This document shows, piece after piece, positions 1-7,403 of a DNA stretch of 10,086 bases. Origin of the DNA: Euryarchaeota archaeon SCGC AAA252-I15 (GTDB lineage Archaea; Altiarchaeota; Altiarchaeia; IMC4; SCGC-AAA252-I15). The stretch lies in NCBI GenBank assembly GCA_000402775.1, contig AQSC01000020.1, positions 1-10,086 on the forward strand, written 5' to 3'. The notes under the pieces are model-generated. The model searched no databases, was not told where the DNA came from, and saw nothing but the letters and a program-made list of their open reading frames with translations. Position numbers and translations under genes: made by a program. Numbering within the stretch: position 1 is the first letter of the stretch; every line of letters begins with the position of its first letter.

Positions 1-1110
1 CAAGGTAATAAATGTATTAATGATGGGGTTTTCCTCGGTCTTTTCGTATCTTCCATCCTTTTTACCTCTGTGGTGAGTTCTCAGAATTTCATTGATAATA
101 TCCCTGAAGACATATCATCTGCAGAATTTGACAATTTTACGAAAATAGGAATTACGTATCTACAGAATAGTCACTCCACTGAGAGAATACTGCATCTTCA
201 TAAAAGTACTCATACTCACTATGATAGCAATTTGACGTACACTATTCTAAAGGCTAAACTAAGCAGGCACCGAGGTCACATAACTACTGTAGTGCGTCAT
301 AGAGATGGAGGAGTTACAGACAGCACTAGTGTTATATACGAGGATTGGTTGGACTATATTGACAACTTACCCACCCCTTATGGAAAAATAGGGTATAGTC
401 TCAGATCAAAGATAAGAAGTGATTATGATAGATTGCCTCCCATAGGGGAATTAGAGATTAATGAAAGCAGAGATTATCCCATAACAATAATAAAAAATGA
501 TGGATCTTTTGTACCCTATGAGTCTTCATTGAATAAATTATTGGAGATTGCAAACCAATCTAATGTAATAAAATTGGTATACGGATCAATACCTATATTA
601 TCATTAGATAGTTCAGTGCCCAAGGTTAATGGTGATTATTTCCACGATAATTTAGGTCTAAATGGTAGCCAAGCGACTATATTATTTGTAGATACAGGAG
701 TTAACAAGTCTCATCCTGATTTAGACTCAGATATGATTACTTATGACTTTAATCAAACACGAAATGACACTAATGATTATGCTGAACCTCCTGAAGGACA
801 TGGTACTCCCGCTTTAGGCGTAATCGCTAGCCGAAATCTAACATATACAGGAATGGCTTTTGGAGCTGAGATAATTGCCGGTAAGAAACATGGTGCTTCC
901 GATGATGACGTAATAACTGGTTCTAATGTTCTAATTTCGGAATACGATCCGGATGTGTATTATTACTATCTGAATTACATAGCTGATGCTGATGGGAGTC
1001 ATCCCATAGCTATTTACCTTGATTATCTTGCAAATGTCAAAAATATAATCGCAGTCGTCCCTGCAGGTAATAATGGTTCTACAATAAGACCTCCTGGGGG
1101 GGGCATTTAA
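1..1110 (+). pseudogene. Secreted subtilisin-like serine peptidase (S8), N-terminal half of a frameshifted gene, 5' partial
   Basis: This is the front of an extracellular serine endopeptidase of family S8. The frame is open from base 1, and its first codons encode a hydrophobic signal-peptide core (VFLGLFVSSILFTSVVSS) ending near base 80. The GTG at 70 therefore lies inside the signal peptide, and the true start is upstream of the window. After a probable propeptide come the catalytic Asp in ILFVDTGVNKSHPDL (codon 691), the catalytic His in GHGTPALGV (codon 799) and the oxyanion-hole Asn in VPAGNNGS (codon 1069). The Asp-His and His-Asn spacings (36 and 90 residues) match active subtilisins. 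The frame stops at 1108-1110, just after a run of eight G (1096-1103), before the catalytic Ser, which lies in the next frame. The coding text looks intact, so the defect is recent, a sequencing error, or a deliberate slippage site. Confidence 0.88.
1096..1103 (+). other. G8 homopolymer at the frameshift point of the S8 peptidase
   Basis: Eight consecutive G. With seven G the upstream frame reads Pro-Pro-Gly-Gly-Ala-Phe-Asn-Ile-Ile-Ser-Val-Gly-Ala straight into the catalytic-Ser part of the peptidase. With eight it reaches TAA at 1108. A single-base length change therefore explains the whole disruption. Such runs are prone both to polymerase slippage in cells and to sequencing or assembly error. 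Confidence 0.9.
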
Positions 1111-2119
1111 TATTATCTCTGTTGGAGCAACTGACGGTAGTTACAACTACGAACGTGTCGCAGATTTTAGTGGTACGGGCCCAACTACTGATGGAAGGTC
1201 TAAACCAGATGTAGTAGCCCCTGGAACTAGCATTACTACTACAAGTGCAGGATGGGCCTACGGTAATGATTTTGCAGATATACAAGGTACTTCTTTTTCA
1301 GCACCTCATGTTGTTGGCGTGGCTGCGTTGCTCTATGACTACGCCTACAAGAACAATGTGGAGATTAATCCGCTGATTGTGAAGGCGGTGATACTTAATT
1401 CCGCTAAAAAGATTGCTGATAAAGATGGTGGTGCTTGGGATCATGATGAGTCGGATATTTTGGATGATGAACAGGGTGCGGGTTTAGTTGATGCTCAAGA
1501 AGCTTACAATACACTTTCCGATGGGGACAGAGTATTTTATGTACATACTGATGCAACCCATTTTTATGATGTATATGTTCCAAGTGATAGTAAAAATTTG
1601 ACATGCACTGTAGTATGGAATAGGCCTGTAACTAATTACTCAGACCCGACCCCACCAAGTCTCCCTGACATAGACATTTACTTGGAATATGACGGTGGTG
1701 AAGTTGACTATTCATATAGTAGCGTGGATAACGTAGAGCACATATACTATGATGTCCCCTCAGGAGACACTGGATATTATACTTTAGAAGTTGCCGATCC
1801 GATCGGATTCAATGGTAAGTACGCTCTTGTATGTAATCATGACATAAACTATACGGGATGTATAGGCAATGTACCTTCAACCACTTACGGCGATAATTGG
1901 ATTGTGTCTAAAGAGACTCGTTGTTGGGATGATATTGTACATGTTGAAGGGGATTCAAATATTACTGTGGAGATAACTTCAAGTGGAGTATTGAAATTAG
2001 ATAATACTACTCTAGTGATAGACCCGGATACTTCTCCCTATTATGGGATATTCATAATTGATGGCGTACTCAGGTTTTTTGATTCAGTATCGGATTCGGT
2101 AAATGAATTTTGGGATTAA
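1103..2119 (+). pseudogene. S8 peptidase, C-terminal half (catalytic Ser, beta-sandwich domain)
   Basis: This is the continuation of the peptidase one frame over. It is readable from 1103; that frame has a TAA at 1085, and no good start with a ribosome site is seen before 1319, so it is not an independent gene. It carries FNIISVGAT, the conserved strand SKPDVVAPGTSI and the catalytic Ser in GTSFSAPHVVGVAALL (Ser codon at 1292). From about base 1530 there is a beta-sandwich domain (LTCTVVW, then PDIDIYLEYDGG, DNVEHIYYDV and GYYTLEVADP) resembling the jelly-roll domain behind the catalytic domain of KP-43-type subtilases. The last 85 or so residues (NITVEITSSGVLKLDNTTLVI onward) look like the first rungs of a beta-helix and stop abruptly, so the C-terminus may be shortened. 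Four cysteines would suit an exported, disulfide-bonded protein. Confidence 0.85.
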
Positions 2120-2144
2120 TATGAACTAAATTGGGGTGCATAAA

Positions 2145-3215
2145 ATGAAAGCAAAGAAAAAAATGATTGTTGGATTGGGTGTGTTTGTGTTATCTTGTAT
2201 TGCATTGTATGCTACGGCTACAGGTATTATCAAAACGAATTCAGGCAATATAACAATTGACCCCGCAGGTGGTGGTGTAGTAATTGATGGAGACTTAGAT
2301 ATTGGGGCTGGGCATCTATACATGGATAAGGAAAAAGATTTTTACTTGGATGATAAAAAAGCTATTAGTACTGATGGGAATACACCCCCAAACATGCAGT
2401 TAAATTACGGGAATAACTTACGAGGCTATTATATGTACGGGGGAACAGCCAATGAAATCATTATGGGCTATTGGGATTATGACGATCAAATTTATATACG
2501 AGGTGACTTTAGAGTACCAGATGGTGGTGTTTGCGTTGACGATGATGGTTCGTGTACTGCCCCTTCAGATGGTTACATAACAGCTGTAGGATACAATACA
2601 AACCACTCCGATATTGCTGAGATGGTTAGAGTAAATGAAGAAGTAGAGAACGGTGATGCACTCTGCCAATACCCTGAGGGTAGTGTGTTAAAGTGTAGGG
2701 AACCTTACTCATATTCAGTCATTGGAATAGTATCAACTAAGCCAGGATTCTTGTTAAACTATGGATGTGGAGGGGTTGATTCGATATTTACAGTAGATGA
2801 CACACCTTGTGCTGCTCCGCCTGAAAATATCGAAGGGTGTGGTTACGGAGGCCGGTGTATAGGAGCAACTTGGAATGAGGAGAAGGGTGAATGGAATAAG
2901 GATGGAAAGTGTAACGGAACCTACATGGCTGACGATCCAGAGGCGTGCGAAGATTGGGTTCCCATCGCCGGTTTCGGTGAGATCACTGCAAAAGTTGTCT
3001 GTGGTCGTGGAGGAACCGATAAAACAGGGAAATTCGAGTATTCAAACAAGCAACTACAACCAGGAGACAGACTCGTCTCCAGCGACTACGGAGACGGTGG
3101 CTACCTTGAAGGCATACCCGGAAATAAAAACGCAGGCGACGGGTTGTTCGCAATCGCAAAAGAAGGATGCCCGAAAGGAGAAGAAACAGCAACAATAAGA
3201 GTCTGGGTGAGATAA
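2145..3215 (+). CDS. Exported beta-rich surface protein with tail-fibre-like C-terminal module and cysteine-rich insert
   Basis: A 356-residue protein with no firm family name. I prefer the ATG at 2145 because GGGGTG (2133-2138) sits 6 nt upstream as a ribosome site. The in-frame GTG at 2136 falls inside that site. Residues 1-24 form a signal peptide: a lysine-rich start, then IVGLGVFVLSCIALY and ATATG. The N-terminal part (GNITIDPAGGGVVIDGDLDI) has the short alternating strands of fibre-type proteins. The middle (HSDIAEMV, ENGDALC, then YSVIGIVSTKPGFLL) and the end (WVPIAGFGEITAKV, LQPGDRLVSS, then ATIRVWV) match a pattern I know from C-terminal modules of large bacterial and candidate-phylum surface proteins, where it reads D-AE, -PGDVV, -VIGVVST-PG, -GRVPVKV, -GD-L--S. 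Between these lies an insert rich in Cys; the mature protein has about 12 Cys. It follows the S8 peptidase by 25 nt and may share its transcript. A role at the cell surface is inferred. Confidence 0.8.
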   Translation: MKAKKKMIVGLGVFVLSCIALYATATGIIKTNSGNITIDPAGGGVVIDGDLDIGAGHLYMDKEKDFYLDDKKAISTDGNTPPNMQLNYGNNLRGYYMYGGTANEIIMGYWDYDDQIYIRGDFRVPDGGVCVDDDGSCTAPSDGYITAVGYNTNHSDIAEMVRVNEEVENGDALCQYPEGSVLKCREPYSYSVIGIVSTKPGFLLNYGCGGVDSIFTVDDTPCAAPPENIEGCGYGGRCIGATWNEEKGEWNKDGKCNGTYMADDPEACEDWVPIAGFGEITAKVVCGRGGTDKTGKFEYSNKQLQPGDRLVSSDYGDGGYLEGIPGNKNAGDGLFAIAKEGCPKGEETATIRVWVR

Positions 3216-3287
3216 CTCACCCTTCACCCCTTATTGATACTCTTAGGCTGTAAAACCGTTTGTTACTTGAATCATTGCGAGAGCATA

Positions 3288-3294
3288 CTTTAAA
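3288..3294 (+). promoter_or_regulatory. TATA box of the carS operon
   Basis: CTTTAAA is centred 24 nt before the A of the carS ATG at 3315. Archaeal TATA boxes lie about 25 nt before the transcription start, so transcription would start at or within a few bases of the ATG. There is no ribosome-binding motif just before that ATG, which fits a leaderless message. The rest of the 99-nt gap (3216-3314) shows nothing else clear. Confidence 0.55.
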
Positions 3295-3314
3295 CCTTCA
3301 GAGTAATATTTATT

Positions 3315-3845
3315 ATGTGGGATTTATTTTTTGACGCTGTTTGGTTCATACTGCCTGCTTACGTTGCAAACTCTGCGGCAATCGACGTTTCGGCAATACC
3401 GTTTCTCAAGAAATATTCAACTCCCATAGACTTCAGACACAATATTTTTGGGAAACGGATTCTGGGAGACGGGAAGACTTGGAGGGGGCTTTTCGGGGGA
3501 GTCATTGCAGGGACGTTAATCGGATTACTACAGCTTTCAATACAACCTTACTTGGGGGAAAGCCTGCCGCAGATGACCGTTAAGTTAGCATTCCTACTTT
3601 CCTTCGGAGCATTGATTGGGGATATGACTGCGAGTTTCGTAAAGAGGCAGACGGGTTTTGATCGTGGGGCGTCGGTTCCGGGTTTAGACCAGCTCGATTA
3701 TATTGTGGGGGCCTTCGTTTTTGCCTTACTTGCGGTTCCGTTCGATTTAACCCGTTTCTTGATCGTTGTGGTTTTGACCATACCATTGCATGTTCTTGCA
3801 AACTACGTGGCATACAAAATCAAGCTGAAGGAAGTGTGGTGGTGA
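3315..3845 (+). CDS. carS: CDP-archaeol synthase (CTP:2,3-di-O-geranylgeranyl-sn-glycerol-1-phosphate cytidyltransferase)
   Basis: This integral membrane enzyme activates digeranylgeranylglyceryl phosphate with CTP, giving the CDP-activated precursor of all archaeal phospholipids (EC 2.7.7.67). Its 176 residues are the usual family length. Visible signatures are PAYVANSAAI (residues 14-23) in the first membrane segment, FGKRILGDGKTWRGLFGG (45-62) and the C-terminal set GDMTASFVKRQTGFDRG (102-118) followed by PGLDQLDYI (122-130). These are the conserved cytosolic loops around the active site, related to bacterial CdsA. Hydrophobic stretches near residues 5-20, 60-78, 89-103, 128-141 and 146-164 fit the five-helix fold known for CarS. 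It heads an operon; its TGA ends 3 nt before the next start. All key residues appear present. Confidence 0.93.
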   Translation: MWDLFFDAVWFILPAYVANSAAIDVSAIPFLKKYSTPIDFRHNIFGKRILGDGKTWRGLFGGVIAGTLIGLLQLSIQPYLGESLPQMTVKLAFLLSFGALIGDMTASFVKRQTGFDRGASVPGLDQLDYIVGAFVFALLAVPFDLTRFLIVVVLTIPLHVLANYVAYKIKLKEVWW

Positions 3846-3848
3846 AAG

Positions 3849-5213
3849 TTGAAGGACGCTGATGCAATAGTTGTGGGTGGTGGAATATCCGGCCTTCTCT
3901 CTGCATTAACGTTGACGAAGGAGGGGAAAAAAGTATTGCTTTTAGAGAGGGATGGCCACTTAGGAGGGAATGCCTGCTCATACAGAGTAGACGGTTTTCA
4001 AGTTGATACAGGACCGCACGCAATAACGTACATAAACGACGGACCTCTCGCCCGCCTTATGAAAGATTACTTTGATTTAGTGCCCACATTCCTGCCTTAC
4101 GGCACTTATTATGTTCGAGACAAGCAAAGGCTTTCGCCTTTCCCATGGACGATTCAGGAATGGATGACATTCAGCATACTACCAAAAAAAGACAGGCTTG
4201 AACTCGCCCAGCTCATCGCGTCAGCCATCGCTACTTCTCCGGTAAGCAAGATTGGTTTAGACAAGACAGTAAGAGATTTCATTGGCAACAGGAATTTCAC
4301 AGAGAAGACTTGGCGTTTCATAGACGCCTTATGCTATTTCATGAGCGGTAAGCCGATGGATGAGGCCCCGGCGTGGAGGATGCTTAAGGGGGCCAGGTAC
4401 CTTGAGGAGGGTGAGGATAATAAGTTTAGGAGGAGGGTGAAAAACGTCTTCAAGCTTAGAAGGCTTTTAAGCTATGACGGAGCACATCATCAGGCTTATC
4501 CCAGGGGGGGTTTACAGGCTATTACTGATGCGCTTCTTTACTCTATTCCAAAGGATCGTGTTTCATTGAATACTTCGGAAAGTGTTTCGGAATTTACTTT
4601 TTCAGGGGATGATATTTCAGGTGTGGTCACAGAAAAAGATTCGTATAAAGCAGACTTGGTAGTTTATTCCGGAATGGTTAAAGAGCTTCCCAAGTTTTGT
4701 GGTAGTGTGCTTCCCAGTGACTACCGGAAAAACCTTGAGAAGATTCAGCTTACAACCTCAATCACCTTATGGCTGGGTCTTTCCAAACCCCACAAAAACC
4801 TTAATTATTTGGGCTCTGAAATCTGGTTTGAGGAGGGTAAACCATACTGGGGTATGCCAACTTCGAACTATAATCCATCATTTGCGCCTTACGGAGGGCA
4901 GGTTATCGGATTCACATCCTTTGTTGATGGCCCGCAATCCAAGGAAAAGAAGGCGCTCCTAAACACAGTTTATACCGCTATTCCGGAGATTGATCGTTTA
5001 GTCGAGTTGGAACACTTTCAGTTCGCAAATCCTGAGAAGGCTGCGGTTACTGCGGGAGTGAAGTTTCCAGGCACTAAAAGTCCGGTCAACGGCTTGTATT
5101 TGGTTGGTACTGACACGGACATGAGGAGTATGGGGTTGACTCGTGCAGCGTTTTCCGTTGAAACACTCCTTACGATCTTACGAAGGGAGAGAAAAATTGG
5201 CCGGAAAGATTAA
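3849..5213 (+). CDS. FAD-dependent oxidoreductase, phytoene desaturase / amine oxidase superfamily
   Basis: A 454-residue flavoprotein. The N-terminus is a Rossmann dinucleotide fold: AIVVGGGISGLLSALTL (GxGxxG at residues 10-15), the ribose-binding Glu33 in LLLERDGHLGG, and VDTGPHAI just after. The C-terminus has the second FAD motif, GLYLVGTDTDMRSMGLTRAA, ending in a helix, as in CrtI-like desaturases. The start is TTG at 3849: it lies only a few residues before the first beta strand, and GGTGA at 3841-3845, at the end of carS, can act as ribosome site. Substrate is unknown. The tight link to carS suggests an isoprenoid substrate, either a membrane-lipid chain or a carotenoid. A CrtI homologue of Methanosarcina acetivorans is known to be needed for hydroxyarchaeol formation, so lipid modification is a reasonable inference. 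A run of seven G (4504-4510) is in frame here and does not break the gene. Confidence 0.85.
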   Translation: MKDADAIVVGGGISGLLSALTLTKEGKKVLLLERDGHLGGNACSYRVDGFQVDTGPHAITYINDGPLARLMKDYFDLVPTFLPYGTYYVRDKQRLSPFPWTIQEWMTFSILPKKDRLELAQLIASAIATSPVSKIGLDKTVRDFIGNRNFTEKTWRFIDALCYFMSGKPMDEAPAWRMLKGARYLEEGEDNKFRRRVKNVFKLRRLLSYDGAHHQAYPRGGLQAITDALLYSIPKDRVSLNTSESVSEFTFSGDDISGVVTEKDSYKADLVVYSGMVKELPKFCGSVLPSDYRKNLEKIQLTTSITLWLGLSKPHKNLNYLGSEIWFEEGKPYWGMPTSNYNPSFAPYGGQVIGFTSFVDGPQSKEKKALLNTVYTAIPEIDRLVELEHFQFANPEKAAVTAGVKFPGTKSPVNGLYLVGTDTDMRSMGLTRAAFSVETLLTILRRERKIGRKD

Positions 5214-7191
5214 GTTCAATTCTAGGAGGATTATTTATACATTAATTGTTTTGTTAAGTCTTATCACCCTTATTTTTTCGCAAAACCTGGGGTTTACAAC
5301 AATCTACCATGCATACCATTGTTTAAGGGAATCCTCTGAAAGACAAGTCTGCCTTTCCCGGGTTGCGAGAGACAACTCCAACCCACTTTTATGCGAGCTC
5401 ATCTATTCTCAAAACGAGTATCAAGAGTGTTATTTTGGTTTGGCGAGGAAGACTTTGGAGGATTCTTTTTGCGTTAAGACTGGATCTTACTCTGAAACTT
5501 GTTTCGGATTGATTGGAGTTGCGAGAAACGACCCCCTGTTGTGTGAGCGGTCTGGTGTCAATGATGTGGAGTGTTTTTTCGCCATTGCGGTGAACACTAA
5601 TAACGCTGATTTGTGTGGTCGTACGGATTGGAGGCAGCGAGAGTGTTATAACACGATAGCTTACAATACAGACGAGGAAATCTTGTGCGAAAATATTTTA
5701 GAGGCTGTTAAGCGAGAAGACTGTTATTTCAACCTTGCGACAAAGGATTTTCCACCCGTAACATGCGAATCCAACGTCGGAAGTAAGGGTTGGTGTTACT
5801 ACCAGAATGCTATAGCATACAGCAATACAGAATATTGTGTTGCAGGGGATTACCTCTTAGACGATTGCTACTACAAGATTGCCACACAAACTGGGGATTA
5901 CAGGCTCTGTGAGGTTAGTGGACACTATTTTGATGAATGCATGCATGAAATCGCCTTGATGACGGAAAACATCTCTCTTTGCAGTGGGTCATACGACTCT
6001 GATTTGTGCATGAAAAATATCGCAGTATTTTCGCAGGATGAAAACTTGTGTGAACAAGCTGGAAAAGACAGGGGGTTGTGTTACTTCAATCTCGCAGTCT
6101 CAAAATTGAATGTATCATTGTGCGATGAATCCGCAGACCCTCAAAATTGCATTTTTGAGGTTGCCTTGAAAACTAAGGAACCGAAACTGTGTTCTAAGAC
6201 GAGTAAGGAAGGCGAATGCTTAAGGCAGATTGCCGTTGCAACCGGAGATTATCTTTTGTGCGAAAAAATGCCTTTAGTAGATCAAGGAGGGTGCTTTCAA
6301 ACAATCGCAGAACAAAGCCTTAACTCAAGCCTTTGCCCTAAATCAAGAAATCCTGCAACATGCTTTACGAAAATTGCCAAAAATACTTCTAATCCAATTC
6401 TTTGCGAAAAAGCCTCATCTTACGCTAAAGTGTGCTTTAGAATCCTAGCCGAAAAAACCTTGAACCCTAAACTATGCCCTAAATCAGACAACCCTCCAGA
6501 CTGTTACTTCACGGTAGCTTTAGGATTGAATAACGTGGATTTATGTACTAAGACTTCCGATAAAGACAAATGCAATTTTGCAGTCGCAATAGGAATGGGG
6601 GATACAAAACTTTGCCCGAAGACAGAACCATTAAGAGAGGAATGCCTGCTCGAAATAGCATTGAAAACTAAAAACAATTCTATTTGCGAGAAACTTTCTG
6701 AAAAAAACAGGGAGGCATGTTTCCTCGAGCTCGGATTAGAAGAGCTGGACGAAACACTTTGTGATAAGGCAGGTAATGAGTCTGGATTTTGCACTCACTT
6801 GGTCGCTGTGAAAAAAAGCGATGAACAATTATGCGAGGAATCAGAATATGACGTTGAAGGGTGTTTGCTGGCGATAGCTCTTAACCAGGGAATTGAAGAG
6901 ATTTGCGCGAAGCTTTCCGGGGAAAAGAAGATTCGTTGTTTTTATGAGTTGGCTGTGAAAAAAGAGGATGCTAGTTTATGTGGGTTTTCAGGAAGGTTAA
7001 TGAAGCCTTGCTATGGATTATTAGGTGCTTTAACAAGGAACGTGACTCTTTGCGAGAATGCCTCGGAGCAGGGAGTTTGTTTTGGAGGGGGAGTATATGA
7101 CGTTAGGAGGAGTTTGTGTGCTAAAACTGGGTCGAGGAGGAAGGAATGCTACTTTAAGGTAAACCAATTGATTGAGAAGATTGTTAAATAA
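5197..7191 (+). CDS. Exported cysteine-repeat solenoid protein (26 repeats, mostly C-x13-C)
   Basis: A 664-residue protein of unknown function. The TTG at 5197 is the best start: GGGAG (5185-5189) lies 7 nt upstream and the product opens AGKIKFNSRR followed by IIYTLIVLLSLITLIF, a signal peptide or signal anchor. A GTG at 5143 is possible but has less support. It overlaps the FAD gene by 17 nt, which implies translational coupling. The rest is about 26 repeats of 23-26 residues with consensus C-[YF]-x-x-[IL]-A-x-x-T-x-(N/D)-x-x-L-C, then 8-11 variable residues. Spacing between the two Cys of a unit is exactly 13 in units 1-24 and 12 in unit 25; unit 26 is a half unit. In all there are 52 Cys and eight N-x-S/T sequons. 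The pattern suggests paired helices stacked as a superhelix, like Sel1 or TPR arrays but pinned by disulfides outside the cell. Binding or scaffold roles are guesses. Confidence 0.85.
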   Translation: MAGKIKFNSRRIIYTLIVLLSLITLIFSQNLGFTTIYHAYHCLRESSERQVCLSRVARDNSNPLLCELIYSQNEYQECYFGLARKTLEDSFCVKTGSYSETCFGLIGVARNDPLLCERSGVNDVECFFAIAVNTNNADLCGRTDWRQRECYNTIAYNTDEEILCENILEAVKREDCYFNLATKDFPPVTCESNVGSKGWCYYQNAIAYSNTEYCVAGDYLLDDCYYKIATQTGDYRLCEVSGHYFDECMHEIALMTENISLCSGSYDSDLCMKNIAVFSQDENLCEQAGKDRGLCYFNLAVSKLNVSLCDESADPQNCIFEVALKTKEPKLCSKTSKEGECLRQIAVATGDYLLCEKMPLVDQGGCFQTIAEQSLNSSLCPKSRNPATCFTKIAKNTSNPILCEKASSYAKVCFRILAEKTLNPKLCPKSDNPPDCYFTVALGLNNVDLCTKTSDKDKCNFAVAIGMGDTKLCPKTEPLREECLLEIALKTKNNSICEKLSEKNREACFLELGLEELDETLCDKAGNESGFCTHLVAVKKSDEQLCEESEYDVEGCLLAIALNQGIEEICAKLSGEKKIRCFYELAVKKEDASLCGFSGRLMKPCYGLLGALTRNVTLCENASEQGVCFGGGVYDVRRSLCAKTGSRRKECYFKVNQLIEKIVK

Positions 7192-7213
7192 CGTTATAAT
7201 CTATTTAGTCCGG

Positions 7214-7366
7214 TTAGCAGGGATAGTGTACTGCTTTGCCGAATTTCTTGTATGTGAATGCCCTCCCCTCATTTGACATTTTTCTAATAAATTCAACATC
7301 CTCACTGTGTGAGTCAGTCTTGTGGGAAAGTAGTTCTTTCCCCTCTCTCCAGATGAATTCAGCCAC
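7214..7366 (-). CDS. Small hypothetical protein (50 residues)
   Basis: A short gene. The GTG start (7366-7364) is preceded by GGGGTGAT (7379-7372), whose GGTGAT pairs fully with the archaeal 16S 3' end at 5 nt spacing. An in-frame TGA at 7375-7373 lies inside that site, so the start cannot be further upstream. The product opens VAEFIWREGKELLSHK (the first residue becoming Met), is highly charged and mostly helical in appearance, with an aromatic, basic end (FTYKKFGKAVHYPC). A single C-terminal Cys gives no metal site. I recognise no family. It lies downstream of rpo12 on the same strand, separated by the candidate structured RNA, and converges on the cysteine-repeat gene with 22 nt between the stops. 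Short length is the main doubt; the ribosome site is the main support. Confidence 0.6.
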   Translation of the reverse strand: MAEFIWREGKELLSHKTDSHSEDVEFIRKMSNEGRAFTYKKFGKAVHYPC

Positions 7367-7374
7367 TTTAAATC

Positions 7375-7403
7375 ACCCCAATTTATTGATTATTAGGTGG
7401 GGC
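7375..7403 (-). promoter_or_regulatory. Possible ribosome-site-masking hairpin competing with the junction stem
   Basis: On the minus strand GCCCCA (7403-7398), which is the 3' arm of the junction's closing stem, can instead pair with TGGGGT (7380-7375), which overlaps the ribosome site of the small gene: 6 bp including one terminal G-U, with a 17-nt loop. The two pairings exclude each other, so a folded junction would leave the site free and an unfolded one could mask it. This is paper folding only. Confidence 0.3.

Noticed and set aside
2875..3198. Plus-strand frame of 107 codons inside the surface-protein gene
   Set aside because: Out-of-frame shadow; the overlapping gene has a signal peptide and recognisable C-terminal motifs.
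5320..7191. Repeat array considered as a CRISPR or DNA tandem repeat
   Set aside because: The periodicity is at protein level (cysteine spacing); the DNA of the units is diverged, with no identical repeats or spacers.
7188..7197. Perfect 10-bp palindrome ATAACGTTAT at the end of the cysteine-repeat gene
   Set aside because: Short and overlapping a stop codon; no second copy or partner site seen, so chance is sufficient.
7216..7235. Hairpin AGCAG/CTGCT at the stop of the 50-codon gene as a terminator
   Set aside because: Only 5 bp with a 10-nt loop and no T run after it on either strand.
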